Of a stretch of DNA of 64,000 bases, positions 25,990 to 33,592 are shown in pieces. Position 1 is the first letter of the stretch; each line of letters opens with the position of its first letter. The notes below the pieces were generated by a model that saw only the letters and a program-made list of their open reading frames with translations, was not told the DNA's origin and did no database searches. The DNA comes from Duganella sp. 1224. GTDB lineage: Bacteria > Pseudomonadota > Gammaproteobacteria > Burkholderiales > Burkholderiaceae_D. The DNA lies in assembly GCF_013408245.1 (NCBI RefSeq), contig NZ_JACBYS010000009.1, forward strand, positions 1-64,000, written 5' to 3'. The translations under genes were made by a program, and so were the position numbers.

Positions 25990-26835
25990 ATGCGCTACGC
26001 CGAAGACAGGCTGGCCAGCTTCGCCGCCGGACAGGGCGCGGCGCGGCGCGTCCACGTGTGGGAGCCGGCCGCGCCGCGGGCGGTCATCCTGGCCATCCAC
26101 GGCGGCATGGCGCACGGCGGCGACTATGTGACGCCGGCGCGCTGGTTCCGCCAGCACGGCATCGCCACCGTGGCCTACGACCTGTGCGGCCATCAGGACG
26201 CGCGCCGCGTCGATATCCCCGGCTTTCACGTCTTCCTCGACGACAGCGCGCTGTTCCTGCAATGGGTCAAGCAGCAGTATCCCGGCTTGCCGGTGTACGT
26301 GATGGGCCACTCGATGGGCGCGCTGATCGCCACCCACCTGGGACTCGGCCACTTCCGCGATGACGACGCCATCCGGGGCTTCATTCTGTCGTCGCCGTAT
26401 TACGTCAACGCCATCAAGGTGTCGCCGCTGCTGCTGGCGCTGGCCGGCGTGCTGGGTGCGCTGGCGCCACGCATGAAAGTGCCGCTGGCGCCGCTGACGC
26501 ACCAACTGACCCACGATGCCGACATCACCGCGCGCCACTACGAGGACGAGCGCGACGGCGTACGCGCCACCGAAATCACGGTCCGCTTCGGCAATGCGCT
26601 GACGGCCGCGCAACAGGGCCTGGCGGCGCGCATGCCCGGCTGGACCAAGCCGCTGTTCGCCGTCGTGGCCGGCGACGACAAGCTGGCCGACGCCGACGCT
26701 GCCGAGGCCATGCTGCAGTCGGTGCCGGCCCACCTGCTGACCTATCAGCGCCACCCGCGCAACTTCCACGAAAACTTCAACGAGCTCAATCGCGAAGACA
26801 TCTACGCCGACATCCTGGCCTGGATCGACCGCTAA
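25990..26835 (+). CDS. Alpha/beta hydrolase, monoacylglycerol-lipase-like
   Basis: A 281-residue soluble serine hydrolase. The oxyanion strand VILAIHGGMAHGGDYV, the nucleophile elbow VMGHSMGALIA and probable Asp (VVAGDDKLAD) and His (HPRNFHENFNE) triad partners are visible. A cap region lies at about 130-200. The set fits Hydrolase_4/serine aminopeptidase S33 enzymes such as monoacylglycerol lipase; the real substrate is unknown. The start at 25990 is the ATG just behind the DUF4279-like stop; upstream in-frame codons would overlap that gene. Confidence 0.85.
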   Translation: MRYAEDRLASFAAGQGAARRVHVWEPAAPRAVILAIHGGMAHGGDYVTPARWFRQHGIATVAYDLCGHQDARRVDIPGFHVFLDDSALFLQWVKQQYPGLPVYVMGHSMGALIATHLGLGHFRDDDAIRGFILSSPYYVNAIKVSPLLLALAGVLGALAPRMKVPLAPLTHQLTHDADITARHYEDERDGVRATEITVRFGNALTAAQQGLAARMPGWTKPLFAVVAGDDKLADADAAEAMLQSVPAHLLTYQRHPRNFHENFNELNREDIYADILAWIDR

Positions 26836-26918
26836 TCCGCCCAGCGGCGCGTTTGTCGGCACCGGGCCGCGCTTGTCGCATGCCTTCCCGCGCTGGCACT
26901 GGACAGGGCACAGTAGCT

Positions 26919-26937
26919 GCATGACAATCCGTCATGC
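26919..26937. promoter_or_regulatory. Inverted repeat before the secreted-sensor/LytS/LytTR operon, possible operator
   Basis: GCATGAC (26919-26925) and GTCATGC (26931-26937) are exact inverted repeats five bases apart, ending 15 nt before the TTG start. The position suits an autoregulatory site for the LytTR regulator encoded in the operon, but LytTR proteins usually bind direct repeats, so this is only a candidate. Confidence 0.45.
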
Positions 26938-26952
26938 TTATGGAGATAGCAA

Positions 26953-27513
26953 TTGAAACCTACCCTGTTGATCGCAGTATTGCTGGCCGTTCCCGGCCTG
27001 GCAGCCGCAGCCGACCCGCTGGAAAACTGGTATCTCAGCGGCGGCGCCGCCAGGTCCTACCAGATTGGCGTGGACAGCGAGCAAACCGTTGGCGGCCAGC
27101 CGGCCCGCTTTATCCGCTACGTGCAGGGCGAGAGTGCATCGTACGGGGCACTCACGCAACAGATTTCTGCCAAAAACTACCAGGGCAAGCGGGTGCGCTT
27201 TCAGGCTCAGATCAAAACCCGGGAGGTGAGCCAGTGGGCGGGCTTGTGGATGAGCGCTCTGCGTCCGGGCGAAAAATATGCCTCGGCGTTTTACAACAGC
27301 CAGGACAAGCCCATCACCGGCACCACCGACTGGCAGCTGCGCAGCGTCACGCTGGACATTCCACAGGATGCGGCCACACTGAACTTTGGTGTGATTGATG
27401 GCGGCAAGGGGCAAGTATGGATCGACCAGTTGTCGCTGGAAGTGGTGGGCAACGATGTGCCGGTCGATCAGCTGCCCGGCCGTCGCCCGCCCGCGCTGGA
27501 GCCTTCGCTATGA
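26953..27513 (+). CDS. Secreted jelly-roll (carbohydrate-binding-module-like) protein, paralogue 1
   Basis: A 186-residue exported protein. The signal peptide (MKPTLLIAVLLAVPGLAAAA) precedes a single beta-sandwich-like domain with the pattern NWYLSGGAARSYQIGVD, IRYVQGESASYGALTQQISA, KRVRFQAQIKTREVSQWAGLW and GQVWIDQLSLEVVG, reminiscent of CBM-like domains also found attached to regulators. Translation appears to start at TTG (26953), seven bases behind GGAG. It is 12-codon-coupled to a close paralogue (ATGA overlap) and then to LytS and LytTR genes, suggesting a periplasmic ligand sensor or product of that system; no ligand is known. Confidence 0.75.
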   Translation: MKPTLLIAVLLAVPGLAAAADPLENWYLSGGAARSYQIGVDSEQTVGGQPARFIRYVQGESASYGALTQQISAKNYQGKRVRFQAQIKTREVSQWAGLWMSALRPGEKYASAFYNSQDKPITGTTDWQLRSVTLDIPQDAATLNFGVIDGGKGQVWIDQLSLEVVGNDVPVDQLPGRRPPALEPSL

Positions 27514-28079
27514 AGCCCCTGCATGTAATGGCAGCCGCGCTGGCCGCCACTTCGCTGTGGGTGGTGGCGGCCGAATCGGTGGGCAAGTTGCCGCCGCCCT
27601 GGTTCGTATCCGGCGACCATGCGACCTCCTACGAGGGCGGCATCGACAACGTGGAAACCAGCAGCGGCAAGGGCGCCAAGTTCCTGCGCTATGTGCAGGG
27701 CGAGGACACCGGCTATGGCTCGCTGGCGCAGGTGATTTCCGCGCAGCGCTATCTGGGACAGCGGGTGCGGTTCCGCGCCAAGATCAAGACCCGTAATGTC
27801 AACAAATGGGCCGGGCTGTGGATGCAGATACGGGCTGAGCAGCCCGCCAATGGTGCGTTCTACAACAGCTTCGACCAGCCTCTGCGCGGCACGTCCCCGT
27901 GGCAGATGCGCAGCGTGACGCTGGACGTGCCGGCCGATGCCACCACCATCTCGTTCGGCGTCAACAACGCCGGCAGCGGCCAGGTCTGGATCGACGAGCT
28001 GTCATTTGAAGTGGTTGGCAAAGAGGTGCCGGTGGATGTCATGTCCTACACTCGATTGCCGGAGAAGCCCGCTCTATGA
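27510..28079 (+). CDS. Secreted jelly-roll (carbohydrate-binding-module-like) protein, paralogue 2
   Basis: A 189-residue homologue of the preceding protein sharing FLRYVQGEDTGYGSLAQVISA, QRVRFRAKIKTRNVNKWAGLW, a TSPWQMRSVTLDVP segment and GQVWIDELSFEVVGKEVPVD. The N-terminus MKPLHVMAAALAATSLWVVAA is a probable signal sequence. ATG overlaps the previous stop (ATGA), and its own stop overlaps the LytS start in the same way. The pair looks like a tandem duplication that has since diverged. Function unknown. Confidence 0.75.
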   Translation: MKPLHVMAAALAATSLWVVAAESVGKLPPPWFVSGDHATSYEGGIDNVETSSGKGAKFLRYVQGEDTGYGSLAQVISAQRYLGQRVRFRAKIKTRNVNKWAGLWMQIRAEQPANGAFYNSFDQPLRGTSPWQMRSVTLDVPADATTISFGVNNAGSGQVWIDELSFEVVGKEVPVDVMSYTRLPEKPAL

Positions 28080-29122
28080 TTGCCTGTCGTGGCACCGGGC
28101 CGGACGACGCTCCGCAAGCGCTGGCGCGCGTGGTGGCGTGTTCGCGCCGCCAGCTGGCCTTGGGCGCGGGGCTGGCCGCCGTCATGGCGATGGCGTCGCT
28201 GGGGCTGCGCGCCTATACCTGGCTGGCGTTGTTTGCGGCCTTGCTGCTGCCGTTGGTCTTTGGCGCTGCGGTGCTGCTGTTGGCGCGGCGTTATCGCGTC
28301 TGCCAGTCGTGGTGGGGCGTGTGGGCGGCGCTGCTGGCCCTGGTGCCGGCATGCGTGGCGGCGGCGGGAACGATCTACCACCTCGGTCTTTCGTGGATAG
28401 GCATCGATCCGCTGAACGAATCGCAGGCCATGACGGTGGAGGCGCTGCTGCTGCTCGCGTTGTTGGTGCTGCCGCTGTGGATGGCGCAGATGCGGGCACG
28501 CACACTGCATCTGGCCCAGTTGTCACAGGCGGCGCTGGCGTCGGACCTGAAGGCGCTGCAGGCGCAGATCGAGCCGCACTTCCTGTATAACACGCTGGCC
28601 AACACCCGCTACCTGGTGCGTCATGAGCCGCAACGCGCGATGGAGACGCTGGATCACCTGATCGCTTATCTGCGCAGCGCCTTGCCGGACCTGCGCAGCC
28701 CGATGTCCACGCTGGGCCGTGAGTGCGAACTGGCCGGCCACTATCTGGCGCTGATGGCGATCCGCTACGGCGAGCGCCTCAGCGTGCACATCGTCTGCGC
28801 CGACGACGTGCGCGATCTGGCGCTGCCGCCGCTGATGCTGATGCCGCTGGTGGAAAACGCCGTGCAGCATGGCGTTGAGCCGCACGCCGGCGCCGTCACC
28901 GTGACCGTGCAGGCACAGCGCGCCGGCGATGCTGTGCTGGTGGCGGTGCGCGACAATGGCGCCGGCGTGGGCAGCGGTCAGGCGGTGCTGGGCAGCGGCG
29001 TTGGTCTGCGCAACGTACGGCAGCGGCTGGAAGCACTGTACGGCCCGGCGGCCAGCCTGCGCCTGAGCATGGGCGCGGACGGCTGGACGGCCGCCGAACT
29101 GACCTTGCCGGTGGCCCCATGA
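28076..29122 (+). CDS. LytS/YehU-type sensor histidine kinase
   Basis: A 348-residue membrane kinase with about four helices in residues 25-150 and a cytoplasmic His_kinase/HATPase domain. The phospho-acceptor His168 is in LQAQIEPHFLYNTLAN; the ATPase carries LMPLVENAVQHG, VRDNGAGVG and SGVGLRNVRQRLEALYG. No periplasmic sensor domain of size is present, so a signal could come through the two secreted paralogues encoded just upstream. Start overlaps the upstream stop, and the stop overlaps the LytTR gene (both ATGA). Confidence 0.92.
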   Translation: MIACRGTGPDDAPQALARVVACSRRQLALGAGLAAVMAMASLGLRAYTWLALFAALLLPLVFGAAVLLLARRYRVCQSWWGVWAALLALVPACVAAAGTIYHLGLSWIGIDPLNESQAMTVEALLLLALLVLPLWMAQMRARTLHLAQLSQAALASDLKALQAQIEPHFLYNTLANTRYLVRHEPQRAMETLDHLIAYLRSALPDLRSPMSTLGRECELAGHYLALMAIRYGERLSVHIVCADDVRDLALPPLMLMPLVENAVQHGVEPHAGAVTVTVQAQRAGDAVLVAVRDNGAGVGSGQAVLGSGVGLRNVRQRLEALYGPAASLRLSMGADGWTAAELTLPVAP

Positions 29123-29859
29123 CCGCGCCGCGCATCCTGATCGCCGACGACGAGCCGCTGCTGCAGGCCGAATTGCGCGCCACGCTGGCTGCGCTGTGGC
29201 CGGAGGCGGAATTGGTTGGCGTGGCCAGCGACGGCGTCGAAGCCCTGCGCATGGCACGCGAACTGCAGCCGGACATCGCCTTTCTCGACATCCGCATGCC
29301 CGGCCTGAACGGGCTGGAGGTGGCGCGCACCTTCGGCTCGCGCATTCACGTGGTGTTTGTCACCGCCTACCAGGAACACGCGCTGGCGGCGTTCGACGAA
29401 GGCGCGGTCGACTATCTGCTGAAACCCGTCGATGCAGTGCGGTTGGCGCGCGCCATTGAGCGCCTGCGTGCGCGGCTCGGCACACCGCCGCCGGACCTGG
29501 CGCGGCTGGTGCAACAACTGGCGCCTAAGAAGACGCCGCCGGCCTGGCTGCAGGCCAGCGTTGGCAACACCATCCACTTTATCGATCTGAGCGAAGTGGT
29601 GTACTTCGGTGCGGAATTCAAGCACACGCGAGTGGTCACGGACCAGATGGAGGCGCACATCCGCACGCCATTGAAGGAACTTGCCGAACAGCTGGAAGCA
29701 GCGGGCTTCTGGCAGATCCACCGCGGCTATGTGGTGGCCGTCAAGCGCATTGCGGCGGTGAGCCGCGACGCCGACGGTGCGGTGTGGCTTGATCTGCGCG
29801 GCCATGCATCGCGGCTGCCCGTGAGCCAGCGCTTCCAGCACCGGTTCAAGGGCATGTGA
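29119..29859 (+). CDS. LytTR family response regulator
   Basis: A 246-residue regulator: receiver domain (1-120) with acidic pocket DDE (10-12), phospho-acceptor Asp57 in FLDIRMPGLNG and Lys in DYLLKPVD; LytTR DNA-binding domain at about 145-245 (IHFIDLSEVVYFGAEFKHTR, then FWQIHRGYVVAVKRIA). It is the partner of the adjacent LytS-type kinase by gene order and overlap. Targets are unknown; the inverted repeat upstream of the operon is one candidate site. It converges with the Tiki-like gene two bases away. Confidence 0.94.
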   Translation: MTAPRILIADDEPLLQAELRATLAALWPEAELVGVASDGVEALRMARELQPDIAFLDIRMPGLNGLEVARTFGSRIHVVFVTAYQEHALAAFDEGAVDYLLKPVDAVRLARAIERLRARLGTPPPDLARLVQQLAPKKTPPAWLQASVGNTIHFIDLSEVVYFGAEFKHTRVVTDQMEAHIRTPLKELAEQLEAAGFWQIHRGYVVAVKRIAAVSRDADGAVWLDLRGHASRLPVSQRFQHRFKGM

Positions 29860-29861
29860 GG

Positions 29862-31106
29862 CTACTGCTGGATGGTGAAGCGGAATTGGCCATCCGGCAG
29901 CATCAACTTCGGCGCGGGGAGGCCCGGCGTCAGGCGTACCACATCCACCGGCACCGCATTCTCCGGCTGGCCTTGTGGATAAGCGTAGACATAGGAGGGC
30001 GCTTCGGCGTTGCGCATGGCGGCCGGCGCCTCGGCAGCATGGAAGCCGGACAGGGTGCGCAGCCAGGCTGCCCGGCCACTGTCGGCATCCACGCCATATC
30101 GTGGATGCACGACCTGCATGTCGACGGCAGAACGGTAGGAACCGAATACCGCATAGCCACCATCCGGGGTACGCAGCACGAACGGTGTCTCGTGCGGCTG
30201 CCGCAGGGCCGCCGCGTACAGTGGATGCTCGGCGGCGCGATCGGTGTGCGCCATCATCGTGGTCTGGTCGATGGTGAGCGGATCAAGGCCGGTCATCTGC
30301 CTGAGTTGTGCCGCCATCATTGCGGGGCCGCTGCCGTCATCCACGCCCGGCTTCTCCCGCACATGGCCGTAGCCGACATAGATGAAAACTTTGGCGTCCG
30401 GATGGCGGGAGAAGATGCGCGCCACCAGATTGCGCGCCTCGCCGCGCTCGCGCTGCGCCGTCTGTTCGGCCATGGTGCCGCCGGAGGGCAGGTCGAATGG
30501 TTCATATTGCACCAGCTGCCATTCATCCGCCTTGGCGTCGCGCAGGAAGTTGCCGAACGCCGGTTCTCGCGAGTAGTAGCCGTCCGACAGCGCCAGATAG
30601 CCTTTGCGGAATGGCGTCTCCTCGAACGTTTCGCAGGCCAGCCAGCTGTAGCCGATGCGGCGCAGCTCTCGCGCCAGTCGCATGGCAAAGGCGCGATGCA
30701 GTGGCACGTGGTGCGCTTCGTTCAAGATGACCACGCGGTGCTTGCCGGCTTCCCGGACGATGGCGCCGATGGCGTCTTCTTCCCGCGCGCTGGCGAGCCG
30801 CGCGAGATCTTCCGCGTCGGCGCTGGCGCCGCCGGTAGCGCGGGACAATGTCAATTCATCGAAGGCGGCCATGGCGCCATGGTCGTCGCCAACAAACGAG
30901 CGTTGGTTGCCCAGCCGTTGCAGCGTGCTATTCAGCGCCGACCTGGCCCTGGCCGCATCGTTCGACGTCGGCGCAGGTTGAAGCACTGCCGCGCGGGCGC
31001 TTGCCGCCTCCAGCTCCGCCTTGCGCAGGTCGACTTCAGGATCGACGCCGGCGGCAGCGCTGTGCAGCGCCGCCGCCAGCAAGACCGCAACGGCGGCACG
31101 CTTCAT
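29862..31106 (-). CDS. Secreted Tiki/ChaN-like (TraB superfamily-like) protein
   Basis: A 414-residue exported protein. The signal peptide MKRAAVAVLLAAALHSAAAG is followed by a helical region and then two paired motifs: VVILNEAHHVPLHRAFAMRL with Glu-His and, about 150 residues on, VFIYVGYGHVREK with GxGH. That spacing resembles the EreA/ChaN/TraB-Tiki group of hydrolases and haem-binding proteins. The assignment is by motif only. The start at 31106 overlaps the stop of the BlaR-like gene (ATGA); a much longer open frame continues upstream but only inside that gene. The operon position suggests it is controlled by, or serves, the BlaI/BlaR system. Confidence 0.7.
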   Translation of the reverse strand: MKRAAVAVLLAAALHSAAAGVDPEVDLRKAELEAASARAAVLQPAPTSNDAARARSALNSTLQRLGNQRSFVGDDHGAMAAFDELTLSRATGGASADAEDLARLASAREEDAIGAIVREAGKHRVVILNEAHHVPLHRAFAMRLARELRRIGYSWLACETFEETPFRKGYLALSDGYYSREPAFGNFLRDAKADEWQLVQYEPFDLPSGGTMAEQTAQRERGEARNLVARIFSRHPDAKVFIYVGYGHVREKPGVDDGSGPAMMAAQLRQMTGLDPLTIDQTTMMAHTDRAAEHPLYAAALRQPHETPFVLRTPDGGYAVFGSYRSAVDMQVVHPRYGVDADSGRAAWLRTLSGFHAAEAPAAMRNAEAPSYVYAYPQGQPENAVPVDVVRLTPGLPAPKLMLPDGQFRFTIQQ

Positions 31107-32368
31107 TCCAGCACCCAGACGTACTGCATCTTCTGCCAGGTCGCGACCGGTTTGCCGGCCTTCAGGGCTGGGTTGAAATGGCATTGGGCGATGCCGGCGC
31201 GTGCGGCTTCGTCCAAGTCCGGGTGGCCGCTGGAGCGGTCGACCTTCGCGTCCTTGACCGCGCCATCGCTGCCGATCAGGAAGTTCAACTGCACGGTGCC
31301 GGCGCGTCGGGCGGCCATGGCGCCTTCCGGCCAGGCCGGCTTGCTGCATTTGTCAAAGTCGACCAGCGCGTGGCGGTTGCCGGCGGCGTTCTTGTCGGCG
31401 GCGGTGGCTTCGGCGTAGACCGAAACGCAGGCCATGGCCACGCCCAGCATGGCGATGGCGGCTTTCCAGTTCAGGGACTGCGGCGCCGGCCGCAGCAGGT
31501 GTTGGATGCGCTGCATTAAATCTCCTCCATTGGCCGCTTGGGCCAGTTGATGATGGGAGAACCGGAGCCGCTCCAGTTCCGATAACGCCAGGGCCAGGCG
31601 CCGCGGTTCGCCCAGCTGCCTTGCGGCGACTGCGTCTGCAATCAGTTCGCGTTCGAGGCGGACGCGGTTCGACAGCCACCACACGGCGGGGTGGTAGAAC
31701 AGCAGCGTTTCGATGACGTTCTGCAGCAGGTTAATCAGGTAATCGTGGCGCTGGATGTGCGCCAGTTCATGCGCCAGCAGCGCTTGCAGGAGCTGCGGTG
31801 GCATGCCGGTGACCAGCGCGGTCGGCACCATGACCACCGGCCGCCACCAGCCGGCGGTGATCGGGCTGGCCAGCGTGTCGACCAGGCGCACGCGGACCTC
31901 GCGCGTGATGCCGAAGCGTTGCGCCAGTTGCGCCAGTTCGGCTTGCAGGCGGCGCTGCGTTGTGCGATCACCGGCGCCCGGCTGGCGCGCCATGCGGTCG
32001 ATCCACAGCAGGCCGGCCACCAGGCGCAGCGCCAGCGCGGCCGCGCACAAGGCCCACAGGCCGACCACGCCGCGCACCGAATCGCGCAGGTTGAACCAGT
32101 CGGCGTCGCCGGCGAGGGCGCGCGCGGCCCAGGGCAGGGCCTGCATGCTGGCGCTGGTGGTATCGGCATCGTTGGCCAGCCGCTGCCATAGCTCCAGCGC
32201 CGGCCAGCCAAGGCAGGTCAGCAGCGCGCAGCAGGCGACGAGGTAGCGGTATTCGGCGCGGCTGTTGCGCAGCAGCGTGAGGGCCACGGCGGCGGCGCAG
32301 CCGAGCAGCAGGCCTTGCCACAGGAAGTGCATCAGCGTCAGGCCGAGGGCGAAGGTGAAGGCGCTCAT
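31103..32368 (-). CDS. BlaR1/M56 family metallopeptidase with C-terminal TonB-like domain
   Basis: A 421-residue membrane protease. Helices at about 8-30, 38-55, 95-120 and about 300-318 surround the M56 zinc site LLAHELAHIQRHDYLINLLQ, with a third-ligand Glu in RLERELIADAVA. In place of the penicillin-sensing domain of BlaR1, the C-terminal 90 residues form a TonB_C-like domain (CSKPAWPEGAMAARRAGTVQL to AGIAQCHFNPALKAGKPV). This is a known alternative architecture for M56 proteins. It overlaps the upstream BlaI-type regulator gene (ATGA). It probably cleaves that repressor in response to an envelope signal. Confidence 0.9.
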   Translation of the reverse strand: MSAFTFALGLTLMHFLWQGLLLGCAAAVALTLLRNSRAEYRYLVACCALLTCLGWPALELWQRLANDADTTSASMQALPWAARALAGDADWFNLRDSVRGVVGLWALCAAALALRLVAGLLWIDRMARQPGAGDRTTQRRLQAELAQLAQRFGITREVRVRLVDTLASPITAGWWRPVVMVPTALVTGMPPQLLQALLAHELAHIQRHDYLINLLQNVIETLLFYHPAVWWLSNRVRLERELIADAVAARQLGEPRRLALALSELERLRFSHHQLAQAANGGDLMQRIQHLLRPAPQSLNWKAAIAMLGVAMACVSVYAEATAADKNAAGNRHALVDFDKCSKPAWPEGAMAARRAGTVQLNFLIGSDGAVKDAKVDRSSGHPDLDEAARAGIAQCHFNPALKAGKPVATWQKMQYVWVLE

Positions 32369-32736
32369 TGCGGGTCATCCTTCAGCAGCTTTTCGATTTC
32401 GTCGCGCTCTTTTTTCGAGATGCCGTTGCGCAGCGCGGCCAGCACCAGCGCCTTGGCGGAGCCGGCGAAGGCTTTCTGCATCAGGTCCTTGAGCAGGCTG
32501 CGTTGCAGCGTGTCCTGTGCCTGCGCCGGCGCGTAGATGTGCGAGCGCTGGCTTTCGTCGCGCGTCAGGATGCCTTTGGTGTGCATGATCTGCATCAGCC
32601 GCAGCACGGTGCCGTAGGCCAGGTCCGGCTTGTCCGCCAACATGGCCTCGTGCACCTGCTTGGCCGTGGCCGGGCCGAGCGGCCACAGTGCCTGCAGCAG
32701 TTCCAGCTCTCCGGCGGTGGGTTTGGGAATACTCAT
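32365..32736 (-). CDS. BlaI/MecI/CopY family transcriptional repressor
   Basis: A 123-residue winged-helix repressor: PTAGELELLQALWPLGPATAKQVHEAML forms the first helices, and LAYGTVLRLMQIMHTKGILTRDE the recognition helix and wing. The C-terminal half (LQRSLLKDLMQKAFAGSAKAL) is the dimerisation helix region where M56 proteases cut. First gene of the blaI-blaR-Tiki-like operon. A dyad at 32775-32807 in front of it may be its operator. Confidence 0.93.
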   Translation of the reverse strand: MSIPKPTAGELELLQALWPLGPATAKQVHEAMLADKPDLAYGTVLRLMQIMHTKGILTRDESQRSHIYAPAQAQDTLQRSLLKDLMQKAFAGSAKALVLAALRNGISKKERDEIEKLLKDDPQ

Positions 32737-32774
32737 GGCGCCTCCACATCGATCGATGGATGTAGCGTAGCCGT

Positions 32775-32807
32775 TCTAGACAAAAATGTATACTTTAATT
32801 TGCTAGA
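32775..32807. promoter_or_regulatory. Candidate BlaI-type operator and promoter
   Basis: TCTAGACAAA (32775-32784) and TTTGCTAGA (32799-32807) are inverted repeats apart from one missing base, around an AT-rich core with GTATAC. Read leftward the core offers a TATACAT-like -10 for the blaI gene. The right arm overlaps the 3' end of the HEPN-partner gene. Confidence 0.5.
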
Positions 32808-33195
32808 TCAGCAGAGCGCTATCCGCCGCGTGGTGTGACGTGATGACGTAAGCGTGCAGGATCGGCACGTCGAAAAAGGTGACGTTGCGAAACTCACGCA
32901 TGCCGTGTTCGACGTCAACTTCGGATTGGAACTGCCGCAAGCCTTCGTAATCATGCTCAATGATCACAAACCCCGAGAACTGGACAATCTCGGTGATGGA
33001 GAACACCTGATTCATCTGCTCGGCAATGATGCGCATCGCGGCCAGCCGGTCGTCCTCGATCCATTGGGCGGAGATGAGGATATCCCAAAGACGTAATGTG
33101 GTATCCGGCCGAAAGAGCGCGAATAATTCGAAAGGGCCATATTGTTCTGAAACGCGTTGCTCTATGCACTTCATTCTCTCAATAAAGGTATTCAT
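32803..33195 (-). CDS. Uncharacterised partner of a HEPN protein
   Basis: A 130-residue cytoplasmic protein of unknown family: N-terminus MNTFIERMKCIEQRVSEQYG, then PFELFALFRPDTTLRLWDILI, a helix (IEDDRLAAMRIIAEQMNQVF), a strand (SGFVIIEHDYEGLR) and the end RNVTFFDVPILHAYVIT. There is no nucleotidyltransferase motif (no GS...D), so it is not a MNT antitoxin. Its ATG overlaps the stop of the HEPN gene (ATGA), so the two are made together. It would be the antitoxin or regulator in a toxin-antitoxin reading. The pair is visibly less GC-rich than its neighbours. Confidence 0.75.
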   Translation of the reverse strand: MNTFIERMKCIEQRVSEQYGPFELFALFRPDTTLRLWDILISAQWIEDDRLAAMRIIAEQMNQVFSITEIVQFSGFVIIEHDYEGLRQFQSEVDVEHGMREFRNVTFFDVPILHAYVITSHHAADSALLI

Positions 33196-33587
33196 AATTT
33201 GCCCATCAAGGTATCGATTGCACGCAGCATTTCGCTTGTAGATTTCTCATTGGCAAAGCCAATCGGACGATAGCGAACTTCTGGCTGCCAAACCTTCACG
33301 GTCGACCACTCGGGGAGCTGCTTGCCCTTTATTGCTGGTTCGTAACCACTTAACTTCAGCAGGACCTCCAGATCATGGACCTTGAATGAGCGAAAACGTT
33401 CAAACTCTTTATGAGTCATGGGAAAGTCAGCCCAATTCAGCGTCTTGCAGAGGCGTGCCTTGAGTGCCAGCTCAAGCGAGTACCCTGCCAGATAGTAAGC
33501 GCCGTCGTAACGCCCTGCCGCGTACAGGCTCTGTGCATCGTGTAGCCGTGCGGCGGAAATTTCTTCCAGGTTGAGTATGGTCAGCAT
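33192..33587 (-). CDS. HEPN domain-containing protein
   Basis: A 131-residue helical protein. Residues about 12-50 (RLHDAQSLYAAGRYDGAYYL, then AGYSLELALKARLCKTL) match the first HEPN helices; the RNase-type motif Rx4H is present as Arg66-SFKV-His71. HEPN proteins of this kind are often RNA-cleaving toxins or RNA-binding accessory factors. The ATG at 33587 has AGAGG seven bases upstream; a longer frame starting at 33644 has no RBS support. The SD lies in one arm of an inverted repeat. Activity is inferred, not shown. Confidence 0.85.
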   Translation of the reverse strand: MLTILNLEEISAARLHDAQSLYAAGRYDGAYYLAGYSLELALKARLCKTLNWADFPMTHKEFERFRSFKVHDLEVLLKLSGYEPAIKGKQLPEWSTVKVWQPEVRYRPIGFANEKSTSEMLRAIDTLMGKL

Positions 33588-33592
33588 AGGCA

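Noticed and set aside
26900-26918. A second sigma-54-like promoter before the LytS/LytTR operon (TGGCAC ... GGCAC)
   Set aside because: The spacing between GG and GC is 11 instead of the required 10 bases, and no NtrC-like site is near.
32803-33195. The HEPN partner as a MNT nucleotidyltransferase antitoxin
   Set aside because: No GSxxxxD-type catalytic motif or matching fold pattern is visible in the 130 residues.
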